From Calliopsis andreniformis (Eukaryota > Arthropoda > Insecta > Hymenoptera > Andrenidae), in contig NC_135073.1 in the NCBI RefSeq assembly GCF_051401765.1, positions 8,618,001 to 8,682,000 on the forward strand: a stretch of 64,000 bases of DNA. The letters are read 5' to 3'. Positions 26,291-39,565 of this stretch are shown in pieces. The translations under genes and the position numbers were made by a program. Within the stretch, counting starts at the first letter, position 1; each line of letters starts with the position of its first letter. The notes under the pieces are model-generated. The model made no database searches. It was not told the DNA's origin and saw nothing but the letters and a program-made list of their open reading frames with translations.

Positions 26291-27829
26291 CTTAATTAAC
26301 TTCAAATCACAGATAAAAAGATGAAAGACTAAGATGCTATTAGAATGAGACGCGATTTATAACAGTGAAAACATCGGTGACTATAAAAGTCCAAAGTCTA
26401 ACAATTCTCACGTGACGCGATGTAAATTAATGAATCTTAGGCGGTAACGAGCAAACTTTCTGCCGGAGGTTCGTTTTATTTGATTAAATAAGTTTAAAGT
26501 CGGTATCGCGAGACGACACGGTTTACAACGGTTTCTGCTGAAATATTCATTAGAAAAAAGAAAGGTGAACCGCGTGTCCCGTCCCGAACTCTCTGACCTA
26601 ATACATTCTTGAACTTCGTCTTTCTACTTTTTTACGCGACGCCTCGGTTTATAACTTTCTCACTCGTGGCATCACCAAGTAGCGTATTTTTTCATAGTTG
26701 AAGGGGGGGCTCGACGTGTCTCGCGGAACTTCGAAATTAATATATAATCAACTCTTCTGCTTGAAATTTTTCTACCTCGCGCGGAATCCGAGGCTCTGCC
26801 GCGAGAAAGAAGCGCCTCGTCTTGAATGCGAATACTTCAAAAAGTAATGCTGGACGGCGTTCCACTTTTTCTTGAATTCTTTACACTTTCTTTATGCCAC
26901 TCTGTGGAATTAGAAAGGATTGATGGTCAGATCAAGAGTGACGTAACCAAGAAAAAGTACCAATGTTTAAATTCATAGGGAAGTATACCTAATTATTTCA
27001 ATAAGAGAATCTTGTAAAGCAGGTATTTATAAGAATATTTGTTCAGATTTGAAGATATGCTTTAATGATTCTGCTGCAATGCTGTTCTTTAAATCTCTGA
27101 AGTATGAGTTCAAGTTATTAAATAATTATAAGATATTGGTGATAATAAAACAGGTTTTGTAGAAAGAAATGATATTTTGAAACAACACACTGTATTAAAG
27201 CAATTTTGAAATTCGATTAGTGGAATATTTGAATAATGAGGTACATTAATAAGGGGTTTTATTCTATTAGAATTACTATGAATTATGTATCCGAGCTTCC
27301 TGCAATCAGACGAAAATGTCACAACTACTCGAGCATTTCTACGTTTCATCCGGATCACTTTCATTATGCAACCGCTGTGAATAACGTTCATTACCTTCGT
27401 TGTTATTAAGAACGGTGTCGCGTCGTGTCAAATAATAACACTGTTAATACAACGTTATTATTCGGTTGATTACAAGCAACGTCGCAACGTCAATCACGCC
27501 TTGAAGGAATCCGTGTAATACGAACATTAACTTGTCGTTTAATTTCCTCCAAGAAGCCGATGAGTTTGGATTCGTCTATGTAGGTACTCGTATCCTGAAC
27601 GCTAGAAATTTGCATATCTACGATCTCGATACATTGTCACACTTGACCTCGATACGCGAGAGAGCAGCTAGAAATCCTTCAACTATTGCTTTCCTCGAAA
27701 GGTCATGAACAACACGAGCGATTTAGAATCGACGAAGAAATGTCTGTGCCCAATATTCTGTGACTAGAAAGAATGTATTACTAGAATTTATTTTGCTACT
27801 ATTCTGATTTCCATAAGGTGTCCTCTCAT
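26291..27829. other. Non-coding with GC island at 26.4-26.9 kb
   Basis: A GC-richer block at about 26400-26880 is followed by AT-rich sequence and another mixed block at 27380-27720. No splice-supported exon was found. The 26.4-26.9 kb block has the word-dense look of regulatory DNA, but nothing specific could be identified. Confidence 0.4.
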
Positions 27830-28030
27830 TTTCAGATTTCCAAACACTTCAATTCTCAAACATGTAAATCTTGGAATATTCGAATACCCGAATCCTCAAA
27901 TTATGCAAATTCTCAAATATTCAAATATTCCAATTCTCAAATATACAAATGCATGCATGTAAATTTTCAAATATTCAAATACTCCAAGTCCTAAATATGC
28001 AGATTTTCAAGTATTTGAATATATAATTCT
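27830..28030. repeat. CAAATATTC-type degenerate repeat
   Basis: Tandem-like variants of TTCTCAAATATTCAAATATTCC fill this stretch. The same AT-rich word family reappears at about 36280-36490 (TCAAATATTTGAATATTTT), so it may be a local simple-repeat family. Unit length is irregular. Confidence 0.5.
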
Positions 28031-28099
28031 TGAAAAAGAAATGCCTACCCTTTGGCAAGTACTTTCACACACCGACTCAAAGCTGTAACTGCTACCTTT

Positions 28100-29460
28100 G
28101 TACTCTTACATGTTTAATCTCTCTCCCTCATCAGCAAATTTCCTAACTCCATAATATTTCTCGTTCAACTTGAAACGATCATCGCCCCGACCACTGTACA
28201 AATCAACATTATTCGACAATCCCAGCGAACTTCCTGCCGCAATCGTGCCAAGAAGATTGCGCGAAGAAAAATGCAGACGAACTACAGAAGCGAAGCTCGC
28301 GAAACACCGAAGCAATTCCAATAAGCTCCATCAAGGAATTCCCCGGGAGCAGCCGTAACGCGAGCCGTCACGAAAGAATCGCGGCTAATTTCCTCTAATG
28401 CAAAGGGTCGGTTCCATTCTTATCGCGTCCGTGACGCCGGGCAATGGGCCGCGAATGAATTGAAATCCAACCGTTGCGCGCAGCCGGCGGCGAAGGGGAA
28501 GATATCGCCGACCGCTCTTTATTAAACGTCAGATTTTCGGCAATGTAGGTCGCCCGTTTAATTTCCGCGTCAGTCAAGGACGGAGAGGAGAGCGGCGTCC
28601 CGTGAAACGCGGATCACGGATGGATACGGCTCGACGGGACGGAGAAAGGTGGGCTGAGAGTAAAAGCGGAGCCGAAGAGGAGCAAGTGGCGAGGAGAAGA
28701 GGCGAGGAGGAGCACCGACCGAGGAAAAGAATTCCCCAGCGTTTGTTTGCTTCGTTTTCTCGTCGTAAAATGAAACTATTGCTCTATCAATCGGCGCTCT
28801 CTCCCTAACCCCCTAGGCCCGCCCTCGGTGGAGAACGTCGGCGCTGGTTCGTTCGTTTGTTGCCCGCTTTTCTTCCTACCGTTCTGCCCGTCCGCTGCAA
28901 CGCCGACGCTGACCTTCTCGCGCGCCTTTCACGAAGTTCACGAGACTGCCAGCGCACGACGCTGGGAGCTTAAGAGGAATAAGCCTGTACACCAGAGGGT
29001 TGTATACACCCGCTGGCTGTCGAGATACCAAAGATTCCTTCAGAGATTGCGGACGGAATTTCGCTGTAGTGATGGACGAACTCTCCTCTCCCTTCGCGTC
29101 TTGTCTTATCTTACCTACGCTGGTATTATGGTACTCTCTCTTTCGCCTTGCTTCTCTGGTGCCCCTGCCAGCGAGGCGGAGGTATCCCACGGCAGACAGA
29201 TAAAATTCCAGGAAAAGCGAAAAGGGCCCTCGCCGACTCCCTTTTCCTCTGGAAACCTGAACCTCTCGCGCCCGATGAAACTGCGCCCCTATCCTATATC
29301 CTATCGGGTCCCGCGCCCCCTACGCCCTCGATCCACCCACACCCACGACGAGACTTTAAATCGAAAGATCCCCGTTTAGATAGATCTCCACGGTCACGTT
29401 CAAGGTATCGTGTCGCGGAGATCGATCTTGAGTTTTCGTGGACAGGGCTAATCGTTCCTT
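28100..29460. other. Largest GC-rich island (CpG-rich)
   Basis: About 1.3 kb of GC- and CpG-rich DNA in otherwise AT-rich surroundings. Long open frames exist on both strands (for example 183 codons at 28828-29379), but none has a recognisable product, a consistent codon pattern or flanking splice logic. It could be an enhancer, the promoter of an unseen or non-coding transcript, or a 5' exon. I cannot choose between these. The 28380-28580 part mixes AT words such as TTATTAAACG with CpG-rich words, as conserved insect regulatory DNA often does. Confidence 0.45.
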
Positions 29461-32400
29461 AAATCCATTGTGATACAGAGTTTGAAAATTGATTTTGTCA
29501 TTGATGGATTTAGTTGGTTTAATTGTACATTGATCTTGGGAGGGTGATGGTAGATATTTTTTACAGAAGGATATAACATTGTGGTGCATAACAAATTTTT
29601 TCTTGAATTTACAGGATGGTGTAACTCGAATTCACTGAAAATTAGTTTGATAGTACTCTTTGCCCACATTGTCCACTCATTTTCTGCTTTCGATTCGAAC
29701 AAATATTATTTCATTGTTAGGCTGCGGATTTTTATTTATTTATAGAAATGTGAAATATATAAAAAGTTGAACGCATATAATTTTCAAAGATATAGAAAAT
29801 ATGAAAAATAGACTGCAAATAACAGTATTTTAAAGGTGAAGCCTATTTTTATCTAGGTTCCATTTCTTTAACTGTGTTTCTGAAAATAAGATATTGCATA
29901 AAAATCTGCACTCTATTCATTGTACTTCATTGTTTTTCAATGTATGTGTTCACGTCATGAGCAACGCTCTAGGCTTGATTTAACCATGTATTAGAAGAGT
30001 ATAGCTCCTAAAATTAAACGTGAACAGATCGTGGGCATATCGACAATGTAGTTCGACTCTTATATTTTGCAGTTTTATATCCCTGAAAACTCGACTAAGT
30101 TTTCAGTTTATATCGTTAAAAGTTTGACTAACCCTCCCATCGTCGCTTTGATTTGCAATGTTCCAATCAAAAATTGTTGTCCAAACAACAGCGAAATTTT
30201 GACAGCGTTTTATTCAATTTGTAAAAATATTTATTCTTCCTTGTGAAATGAATTCGGCCGTCCCATCGTGTTCAATAAAAGTTTCATAAAATTGTTGCGG
30301 CACAATATTTCACTTCGGATCTTTAGACTATAGATAATCAAATACGCTTTCATTTCTGGTGTTCTTTTTTGCAAATCCTGGTCAATAATCCTCTACTAAC
30401 AGGATGCATGTCGATGTACACTCATGTTTATTTCCCTTTTGCAAACTGAAGCGCGCGGGAAAATCACCGTTACGGTTAACGATCTTTCGCAAGTTCGGTC
30501 ATTCTTTTTATCAGTTTAGATTGATCTCGTTAATTGGAGGCACGTTAAATAAACGATCATTAGTCCCTGATTTACTGAAATTAAGGTGTAATAATTCTAC
30601 GTAAATATAACTTCATTTTTCACTTTTAAATAAGTAAAACTTGACTTCTTTGATTTTTCGATTTCTGGTATATTATTTCGTTTTCAGTAAAATGATGTTT
30701 TTACTACACTAAATGTAAAATTTCTTGTAACCTGTTTGCTATTACTTAGTTCATTTCTCGTGAAAAGATCTATATTTATAGTGATCGTTAGTGTGATATG
30801 AATTACTCCTTGGTATGTATTAGGGTACGAAAACAATGAAAATACAAAGGCAGAATATTAAACGAGAACATTGTATACAATGATAGCTTCTATATCGTAG
30901 CTTTCAATAAATATCTCACGATTTTTTTCGCGTGAAAGCTGCTGGGAAAAGATACAATTACTGCTTCATTAATGTCAAACTCATTTAATAAATGTAAAAA
31001 ATCATGAAATATATCAGATGTTTAATGACTCGTAAAGGTATCCATTTAATGCGATTAAAAGTTATGTAAATTCCTTTTGCATTTGAGTGACATAAAAGAG
31101 GCTAATTATACAACAGTGGCTCATACAAGAGAATTACAAGCGACTTTTAGAACATTCGGGCCTCTAATTTGGGAGCAATTAAGCAGATGTAATTCCACTT
31201 TTTCTAGTGCCTTATTATGTTAGGGAAATAGCGAGGTTTTACATAAGAAATATGGCACAAAAAATTGGCAAAAGAGGCAGAGATTACCAAGTCAAGCGTT
31301 AACGAGGAGTGAAAGTCGGTGAAGTGGATTACAGATCGAAGAATGTCAAATTCCTAAAAGTGTGTCAATCGTTTTATTAATTTATTCATCTGTTATTTTT
31401 TTAAAACCATTTATTGTAGTAAAAAATTAGAATATATATAGAAGTGATTTATATCAACCACAGTATAGTGTAAAAGAATTTATTAAATAGTGGACGTTTC
31501 AGTGAGTTGACAAATTTTTCAGTATTTTTCACAAAGGGCCTATTAATTTTCAGAAAATCTATTTATAAAGGACATTTCTGTTCTATACTCTAATTTTTCT
31601 TATTATTTTTATTTAATAACTGAACAGAGCATTGCATAATTTATAGAAAAGGGAAGAAAACCATCAGGATTAAATAAAAAGACCTAATAACTAGTTATGA
31701 AACAAAGTAATAATGATAGTTGCTGCAAATTAAAATTTCAAATATAAAGAAGTAGATTAACGAACACGCATAAAAATAATTAAACCTCAAATTAGCAAAC
31801 AAATGAACTGTCTTTTCTCACAGTATCCATTCCTTGTCTTCTTTACCTCTTTTTAGGGTACATACTATGTTATAGACAATTACACTTTCTCCATTCTTAT
31901 CTTTACTAGACCAAATGAAGTGCATTAGCGAAAATTAGAAACTACCAAATATTTTATGAGAAGTGTTTTAAAAAAGAGCAATTGTAACGCCTGTAATTCA
32001 TTGATTTCGAGATAGCTTCTTCAAGTACAAATACACTTCGAGGACAGAACCAGTTTGGCGAAGAAGAAAGTTGACGTCCCAAACTTGGTTTCCGAACATT
32101 GGTCCCTCGACTTTTTCCTGGCGACCTCCATTTTCGAATTTTATTCGTTTTCTTCTTTGCTCATCGACGCTGTAATATTATTGGCCATATTATACTTCAT
32201 CACTGTACTCGTTCCATTCATTTATTTTGTTACAAATGAATGAAATCGTTGAAAAAGAGAATTAAGTGTTCCAAGAAGAAAGTTTTCTTTACACGCTAGT
32301 ACTTGATTGGTTATTAATTAATACTATTTCCTTAAGATAATAATTTTCAACCATAACAAAATATTAATCTAACTTTAAGATCAATGATCATAATTGTTCA

Positions 32401-33299
32401 AACACATCCTGCACTTAGCTTTTAAAGTCAAAGAGGTTTAAATTTACTCTTATTAAGAGAGGCATCTATCGTTAAAATATTTTGTTTAGAAATTACAATT
32501 TTAAATATTTTTCGCGTATCTAAAAGAAAGAAACATGTTTTTGAAAATCAGGGATGGCTAATTAATTAATTCTAATCGCGTCAGGTCACGCAGATTGCAA
32601 GCTACAGCGACGAGCCAAGTTATTGCATCAAGATACGTGCTCGCGGTATCTGACGATAAAATTTGCATTAATCGTCCTCAGCAGCAGGTAGAATGCGAGA
32701 AAAGCGGTGTACATAGTGAAGCTTAAACAATTTCAATAGAATCTTTCGCAAATTTAAGAGAATAAAAAATATATCTTACGAGTATTTTATGAAAATTTTA
32801 CGTAGATTAAAATGATAACAAGTACCTACAGGAAAGGGCTTAATTAAAAAATTAACAAAGTAAATAACGAAAAATAAGTGTTTTATTTGTAAAATATTCC
32901 TATAATCTGTTATAAAATTCCTCTATTATGAAAAAGGAAAAGAGTCATATTTATACTTACATATTTCCCTAATTTTCGACTAAATATTATACTGCTCTGT
33001 ATAAATATAATTAAACAAACTTTTTATTTTAGTTTGGAATTTAATAAAATTATATCATATAAAATAGAAATATTTTAAATGATATAATTTTTTCAAGGTA
33101 TATGTAAAAATACTTATACATTCCTCTGTAACTTGTTACGTCTTTATCTCCTAAACAGATCCGCCTCTGCATCCATTTGAAAATGAATGATGAAGCATCA
33201 AACACAACAGCCTTCCATCTCGCTCTTTTTTCAATTTCTAAACGAAAGTTGGCTTATCAATTAGCAGTACAGAGGAAAAAATAATTCCAGGAGAAGGTT
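29461..33299. other. AT-rich non-coding stretch
   Basis: No genes were found. A small GC-richer patch lies at about 32570-32710. The remainder is AT-rich with scattered A and T runs. Confidence 0.45.
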
Positions 33300-33960
33300 G
33301 ACAATTAATAAAGTTTTCCAATTATAACAGGGACAGCGCTAGACGGGCAAACAGACAGAGGAAAATGATTCCCAGGGGAAATAACATTTAAACAGACGCA
33401 GACCACGAACGCGTGTTTCCGGTTGTATCATAGGAATAACATTTTTCCGGTTAATTAATGAGGGCCGAAAGATACTCGCGGTAACTCGACCCAACTAATT
33501 CACACGTCCTCCGCCATTATGCGCTTGATTAACCCCCACCAACGCATCGGCGAGATATAATTCCGTTTTACACAGCTGAATTTATATCGTTTCCAAACGC
33601 CATTATTTGGCGGTCACTCTAATTAATCTAATTACCAGCGGAGAACAAGCACGATCCGAAAATTGTATTCGATTACTGTAATGGTACGGAGGATCGTTAT
33701 TAACTTCATTGTTACGTTAACATGGAAGCCGAATGAGAAATATAACCGGGCTATTGTAATTAACCTGCGCCCCGTTTCAACCTAAAAAACCCTAATTCCG
33801 TGCGATCGTGTCGCTTTCGATTTGTTTCGCAAACTTCCCATTATCATATTTTATTTCCGGACGTCCCGTTCAACTCTGATGGAATTTTAAATGAATCCCT
33901 TGTTTGATGTAATTTACATGGAAACAAGGGAGTTTTACGGTTAATTAACTCGATATGTTT
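33300..33960. promoter_or_regulatory. Candidate enhancer with homeodomain-type sites
   Basis: This block is GC-balanced and dense with TAATTA cores: TTAATTAATG at 33451, AATTAATCTAATTACC at 33621, GTAATTAACC near 33757 and TTAATTAACT at 33941. Other words such as GATTAACCCC, CTAATTCAC and GTTATTAACTT add weaker sites. Two of the sites share the longer context CGGTTAATTAA. A near-perfect hairpin is embedded at 33897-33930. Clustered TAATTA sites are typical of Antennapedia/paired-class homeodomain targets. The enhancer role is inferred. Confidence 0.45.
33897..33930. repeat. 34-bp near-perfect hairpin
   Basis: CCCTTGTTT pairs with AAACAAGGG and the inner ATGTAA pairs with TTACAT around a single T. 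That is 15 paired bases with one small mismatch bulge. It contains two AACAAGG-type (Sox/HMG-like) words in opposite orientation. It lies inside the TAATTA-rich block. Confidence 0.6.
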
Positions 33961-34429
33961 CTTTTCCTCTTTTCCTTTTTTGGCAGGTCACTATTATAAA
34001 AAATTTAATTTCGAGTTAAGAGCTAGAGAATAGGTTCAATGCAAAATGTTCTTATGAGAGATAACATTTTTGTTTGTAAAATTTGTAAAATTTTACGATG
34101 TACAAAAATTTGTATGTAGAGAAGTATCTGGTTAAGTAATACAATCTAGGAATTAGAATTTAGAATAGAAGAAATATGAAAATATTTGAAGATTTGAATA
34201 TTTAAAATTGAAATGTTAGAATACTTTGAGAGTCAATATATGTGTAAACAAAATTGTAGGATAACTTCAGCAGAATAACTTTCCCTATGTTATGCCACAA
34301 TGTGTGGCAAAAGAGAATAAAAAGTTCTCCATCAGGAAACATGCGTTCTGAGTGCAGCTCACAAAAAGAGTGACAGTACAGAAGACAAGTATACAAGAGG
34401 ATAGCTTTGAAGATCTAGAATTTTGCTGA

Positions 34430-35110
34430 TAACACCAGATGGAAACCTTTATTTATGAACTATCCACTGGCAGATGATTTACGAGGTGAATCGTCGGGCT
34501 ATAGACGCAGTATCTAGGTGGCGGCTGACACGAGCAAAGGATTGTTAGAACGGTAACAAAGAAGAAGCTGGAACAGCGTCAATGAATAAAGGGAAACGTG
34601 ACTGAAGGGGCTGTGGAAAGGTGGAGGAAAACAGAAAGAAACAGATGCGAAAGTAGCGCGCGAAACGGCATTACGTAGGTGTAAGAAGAGCAGAGGAAAT
34701 GGAAGAAAGTGATGTAGCTGGAGGCAGGCAAAGAGGGAGCCGCGGAGGCCGCAGAGTCACCCAGTGACTGCACGTTCCCCTGGCGCCTTTCCAAATCTAC
34801 TCTACAAGCTTTTTCTATTTTAGCCCCTTACTACTCCTTCCCCTCTGATTTATCGTTTTATTGTTCAGCAGCCGCTTCTGCAAACCGCTAAACCTGACTC
34901 ACGACCGTACCTCATCCTAACAGCTCTTCGATCCTTTTTATAGCCGATGTTACGTTTGCACGCGGTCTCACCTCTGATCGATTCGTAATGATCACCGTCC
35001 CGGATCGTGCTGTTTCCACGATACACCGGATTCCTGCTACGAAAATAACGTAATGAACTCTGTTGAATTGTATTAAGGTTTTGGTATAGCTTGCCAACTG
35101 TTTAAGAGAG
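34430..35110. other. Non-coding GC-richer block
   Basis: GC-richer than its flanks, with a purine-rich plus strand at 34560-34740. There is no splice-supported exon. Short ORFs on the minus strand show no recognisable motif. Confidence 0.35.
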
Positions 35111-35324
35111 TATCCCATTTGGAGATCAGATTACACAGGAAATTTTCTCGACTATTTTTTAAGTTTCAAATGTAGTATCATGGTGAAATAAGTTTTTAAT
35201 GACAATCGGTTTCAGAAGCAGAGAAGAACGATTTCTTTCACTGTGAATGGAAAAGTTACACTAGGTAATTGCAAGATTACAATTAGGCTCATACCTACTA
35301 CATTAATACAGATCCCAGTTCTTA

Positions 35325-35466
35325 TTATACCAAGGTGAAAACACTCAAAGCTAGAAATAAAAATAAATACACAAAAGGACTTTAAAGATATGAAAATTAA
35401 AATTTTAATTTTCATCTACTACTGGAGAAATTGTAGTAGAACCTTTGATCAATCCCACCTTGGTAT
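35325..35466. repeat. Nested inverted repeat with 26-bp palindrome
   Basis: The outer arms ATACCAAGGTG (about 35327) and CACCTTGGTAT (about 35455) are perfectly inverted. At the centre, 35390-35415 is a perfect 26-bp palindrome built on TGAAAATTAAAA. Just right of it CTACTAC and GTAGTAG form another stem. This resembles a decayed MITE or a cruciform-prone sequence. Confidence 0.55.
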
Positions 35467-35729
35467 GCTGATGGTTAATATATCACAAAATAAGATAAAC
35501 AAAACTGTCATGGTGACCAAGCATAGACAATAATGCTGTTCACAAAATTTACCATATAAACCACTCTGTCGCAGAGTATGACAATCCCTTCAACCTGTTG
35601 CAGGCACAATTAAACCATGATTAATACAAATTAACACAGAAACTGATTATCTCGGTCGAATACAGATTTTTGGATCATAGATCGTAATCGATAGCAACAA
35701 CAAATTTGGAGTGATCGAAGGTTGCTTAA

Positions 35730-36070
35730 TTAAATATGGTCAGTCATAATTTTATCTGGACACGCGAACGCCGTCGAGGAACTTTTGCATCCTGAATAAA
35801 GCCGTCACGTCCGCGTTAATCGTTCTCGATAACTTATCGCACTTTACAAGCGTTCGATATAGTTTTCGGGGCATGTATCATCCCTGGAAATAGCTCGAAT
35901 GCTCCAGGCAGCTATCGATGGCGTGCAAGTGTATGGGGCACACTGCTGCAACCGAAATCAGTGTGCGCAGCCAGAGCTCGTATATCTTTGTAATAAACTC
36001 GGTTGGGCCTAGCCTTTTCGAGCAGCGTGTTACACTTATGACCCGCCAACGTTAATTACCAGAATAATTA
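35730..36070. other. GC-balanced block, candidate regulatory DNA
   Basis: A well-defined GC-balanced island with no open frame of note. It mixes CpG-rich words with ATTA/TATCG words and ends in GTTAATTACC, a homeodomain-type site. No transcript feature was recognised. Confidence 0.35.
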
Positions 36071-36279
36071 TACAACTGAAAATTCAGGCATTCCGTACAT
36101 ACGCTTTCCTAGCGATTCAATCGATCGATGTCATGTGTGACTGTTAATCAACTTGAATTACTTTGGTTCGATGATGGCTGTTGTCAGTTACAAGGATTTT
36201 GGAGGGTTATAATTCATGGAACTTAAGGATGTCACCCATTTTTGAATCCTTTTTGTTCCTTAGGTGTGAGGGATTTTCA

Positions 36280-36490
36280 TTTACAATATTCAAAATTTAT
36301 AAATTACAGGTACTGAAATATTAATATTTTAAAATATTCAAATGTATTCAAACTTGTAACTTTTCAAATATTTGAATATTTTTTAAAATATTTCAATTCT
36401 CCAACATTTACAGTATTTAAATTTCAGAAGACTGAAATTCTTAAATATCTAAATAAATATTTAGATAATATTTGAAAGCTCAAATATTTA
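36280..36490. repeat. AT-rich CAAATATTTG repeat tract
   Basis: Repeated variants of TTCAAATATTTGAATATT and its complement occur here. It resembles the tract at 27830-28030 and is low in complexity. Confidence 0.45.
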
Positions 36491-36499
36491 CTTCATGTA

Positions 36500-38547
36500 T
36501 GTTACTCTTCAACCATTGTATTAATGAATTAGTGCAAATTCATATATCAAACCCTAATCTCCTCAACTACTTCACATGCTCGCCATATCTCGGTCACACA
36601 TATTCAAGCATATAAATAACATTAAAATACATTCTCAGAAGTTCGATCATGTAGCATAAAGTTCAAAGTCCTAGGTTTGTCGAAGAAGGGAGTTTCCGCA
36701 GAAGTACTGCTTCGCAGGTTTTCAAATTGCTTCCTTTGCGCTGTCGAATCGCTGGAGATCCACGTCCTCGTTGTCGTCGCCCGTCGAGCGAGGCGAACAA
36801 GGAAAAGACGCGTCCCGTCTCGTTGGAAATTCGCCAAAATGACACCGCTGACTCTCAACCTCGGCAAACCGAATCTGCTAAGTGTTTCGTCACTCGGTTT
36901 CTGTAATCCTCCTTCAAAAAAACGATCATGAATACGAAGCAAGAGCATTGAGAACCACCGTGCAGAACGTCGATCAGAAGGCAAACTGCACGCGCTTCCG
37001 TACCTTCCTTGGCAGATACTCGGAGGAACATCGGATACATTTTCTTAAATCAGAACTAACAATAAACTGGAGACTACTCCTTCTTATTCCGCATTCCGTT
37101 CTTGGCTTCCTATGTCTCTGCTTCTCTTCGTGACTCTTCGGTGTCATAGAGGCGCTGAAGAAGCATAGGTTCTTGTATCCTTGTTTGTGTTACGGTTTTC
37201 CATGTGTTCTTCGAGATTAAGAAAACACAGTGGCAATATTTCAAGCAACTTTGTGAGCTGCATTGTACTATGTCGTAAATTTTGAAAAGGTGATATACAG
37301 AATGTTTCAAAGTAGTGGGACTGCAAATATGAATTTTTGTAATAAGAGAAATTGAAAGATTCATCATTTCGTAATTGCAGGCTTCAGTAATAGTTCAAGG
37401 TTCAACTTTCTTTTTTGCTACTGAAGTAGTGTGAGGAAGGTCATACTCAGACCGAAAAGGCAGTAAACGATGCAATGTGTTGTGCTAATATATTTGACTT
37501 TATATGTTTACCTTATTCCACATTCTCTTTGAGAATTCTTCGAATAACATGTGTTGTATAGTTCGATGGGGATAATAAGAAAAACAGGTAAGCGAGGTAA
37601 AATTAAAGCTTTATGAGGATATAAATCTTAAGCATAGTTGACCTGTCCCATAACACTTTTCAATTCCTTTCGTTTATTTTGTATTGTGAAAAATAAGTCT
37701 ATAATTCTTGGGGACTGAAGATCACTTTGACGAGTCAGTTTTGTTTCAACTGTCGAAGTGAGAAGGTCGTGTCGAAAAATGAACGTGAACTGTAAAGTGA
37801 TTAAAAGAGATTTTGGAATATGCAACTGTAGTGCATTTATATATTGAAACACTAACATCTGTATACAGGTACGCTAAAAACATTTAAATTTCTAATTTAA
37901 GTGGTTCCTTAATATAATAGATACTTAGGGAATAAGAGGAATTAAATCACTTTAAATATGTACATTAGTCTAACACTATTTAATTAGCATATTCCAATAT
38001 TGTTAATACTCAAATTTAAGAATTCTCGCATTATTTAAATATTCCAATCTATACAGATCCGAGTAATATTTCTTAATGATTACCCACTTATATGAATAAA
38101 ATACCTAGTATCATCTAAATACGATCAATATAGCAATCACATCGTTCTACAATCACATACCACTTAAAAGTATTATAAATTTGTATGCATTTGAAATATT
38201 TCTTTACGATAAGCTCACAAGTCCATTCAAGTAACTAGGGGGTAAAGCTACAAAAGGTTTTCGCGGTCAACTCCTGCACTGATGACTCGGTGTCGCTTCC
38301 TCCCAAACGCGAGTAGAGAAAATAAGAGCAATTCGAGAAACGAGAGTGACAGTATAAAGTACATAGCAAGAAAGTACTGTTCTTACTCTCATATCTATTC
38401 CCCTCGTTCCCTATTTGCATTTCCTCGTACGTTCCAACTTTTATCCGTCTATCTGTCTCTTTATCCGTCGAAGCCGCATTTGGTTGCAGCACGGTCGCCT
38501 CTGCTCGAATACGCTGGGATTTTCGGGGTCGCCTTTAAGTTTAAGGC
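36500..38547. other. Non-coding with islands at 36.65 and 38.27 kb
   Basis: GC-richer islands lie at about 36650-37120 and 38270-38540. A short dispersed-repeat fragment (TACAGAATGTTTCAAAGTAG) lies near 37297. No splice-supported exon was found. Confidence 0.4.
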
Positions 38548-38710
38548 GGCAGGCGTTTCTATTAATTCAAATTATGGTCGGACTTTGCACTGCAACGCAG
38601 ATACGTGCGACGTCTGTTTAACGACGATACAGCGTCGTTTGTATGCCATAGGTTGCGTTTCGAGCACCGGTGCCACCGTCACGAAATAAACACGATTGCA
38701 CGCGGAGAAT
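38548..38710. repeat. Duplicated non-coding element B, copy 1
   Basis: Colinear with 40006-40164 in the same orientation. Shared words in order are GGCAGG, TCTATTAATT, the identical 15-mer GCGACGTCTGTTTAA at 38607-38621, and CACGCGGAGA at 38699-38708. The first 70 bp keep a constant 1458-bp offset with no indel. No reading frame is conserved between copies. Confidence 0.65.
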
Positions 38711-39298
38711 TCAGGGTAAGCAGAATTTCGAGCAGGAGACATTGTTATGGGGCTTTCTTCCGATAAACGTTCCCTCTCGCGCCAGTGAGAGGAGAAAAAG
38801 AACTGACTTTGGACGAATTCAGAGAACAGATTCTGTTATTTAAGTTCTTTCTTAAAACTTCACCTATGTACATAGTGACATTACTAGGTAAAATTACTGT
38901 TGTATTGCTATCACTACTAAATTAATGCAATAAGCTTGCTGAATTTATTGAGAAAAATTGAAAATGAGATTTGCTTTAGAAAAATGTTAACAATGGAATT
39001 ATTACACCATATCGTACGATTATTTATGTAAGTTAACGTTGAATAATACTTATGTATATAATTAATAATAATTATGCCATTGAATCACTATTTCCTTAAA
39101 AGCGATTAGAATAACAGGTTCTTGAAAAACTAGCTGTTTTAATATATTCTAAAATTAGTCGATTTTTTCTGTTTAAGATTACTAGTCACGTTTCATTTTT
39201 CAAGAAAAATAAAATTACTTAGTAGTCATGATGGATAATCACTGTAAAACACATACATATAATATGGAGTGTTAGACAATAAATTTTAGAAATTTTAA

Positions 39299-39565
39299 GG
39301 AGTGATCACTGTATGCCAAAATAGGACGAAAATCAAGAACGACAGATCTACTCTGGGGACTTATTCTACTGTCGGCTTCCACTAGCCAAACCAGGCGTAG
39401 CGATGTCAGTAGAATAAGTTAGTAGAATATGCTGAGTCAGACACATTTCACGTACCTATATTTTAAGTGAGTACATCTTGAATGATTAATAACTCGGAAA
39501 GGAAGTCTCAATCGCAATTTCATTATTCTTCATTTTTGGCCTATTTTAGCCTATATGATCACCCT
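39299..39565. mobile_element. TTAA-flanked MITE, 267 bp
   Basis: Terminal inverted repeats of about 38 bp: the left reads GGAGTGATCACTGTATGCC and on to AAAATAGG, the right in reverse complement reads AGGGTGATCATATAGGC and on to AAAATAGG. TTAA flanks the element at 39295-39298 and 39566-39569, the target site used by piggyBac-type transposases. A second, inner inverted pair (CTTATTCTACTG with CAGTAGAATAAG) lies near 39360 and 39408. There is no coding capacity. The piggyBac assignment rests on TTAA alone. Confidence 0.65.

Noticed and set aside
28828..29379. 183-codon plus-strand open frame
   Set aside because: Both strands are open in this CpG-rich island. No motif, splice site or neighbour supports coding.
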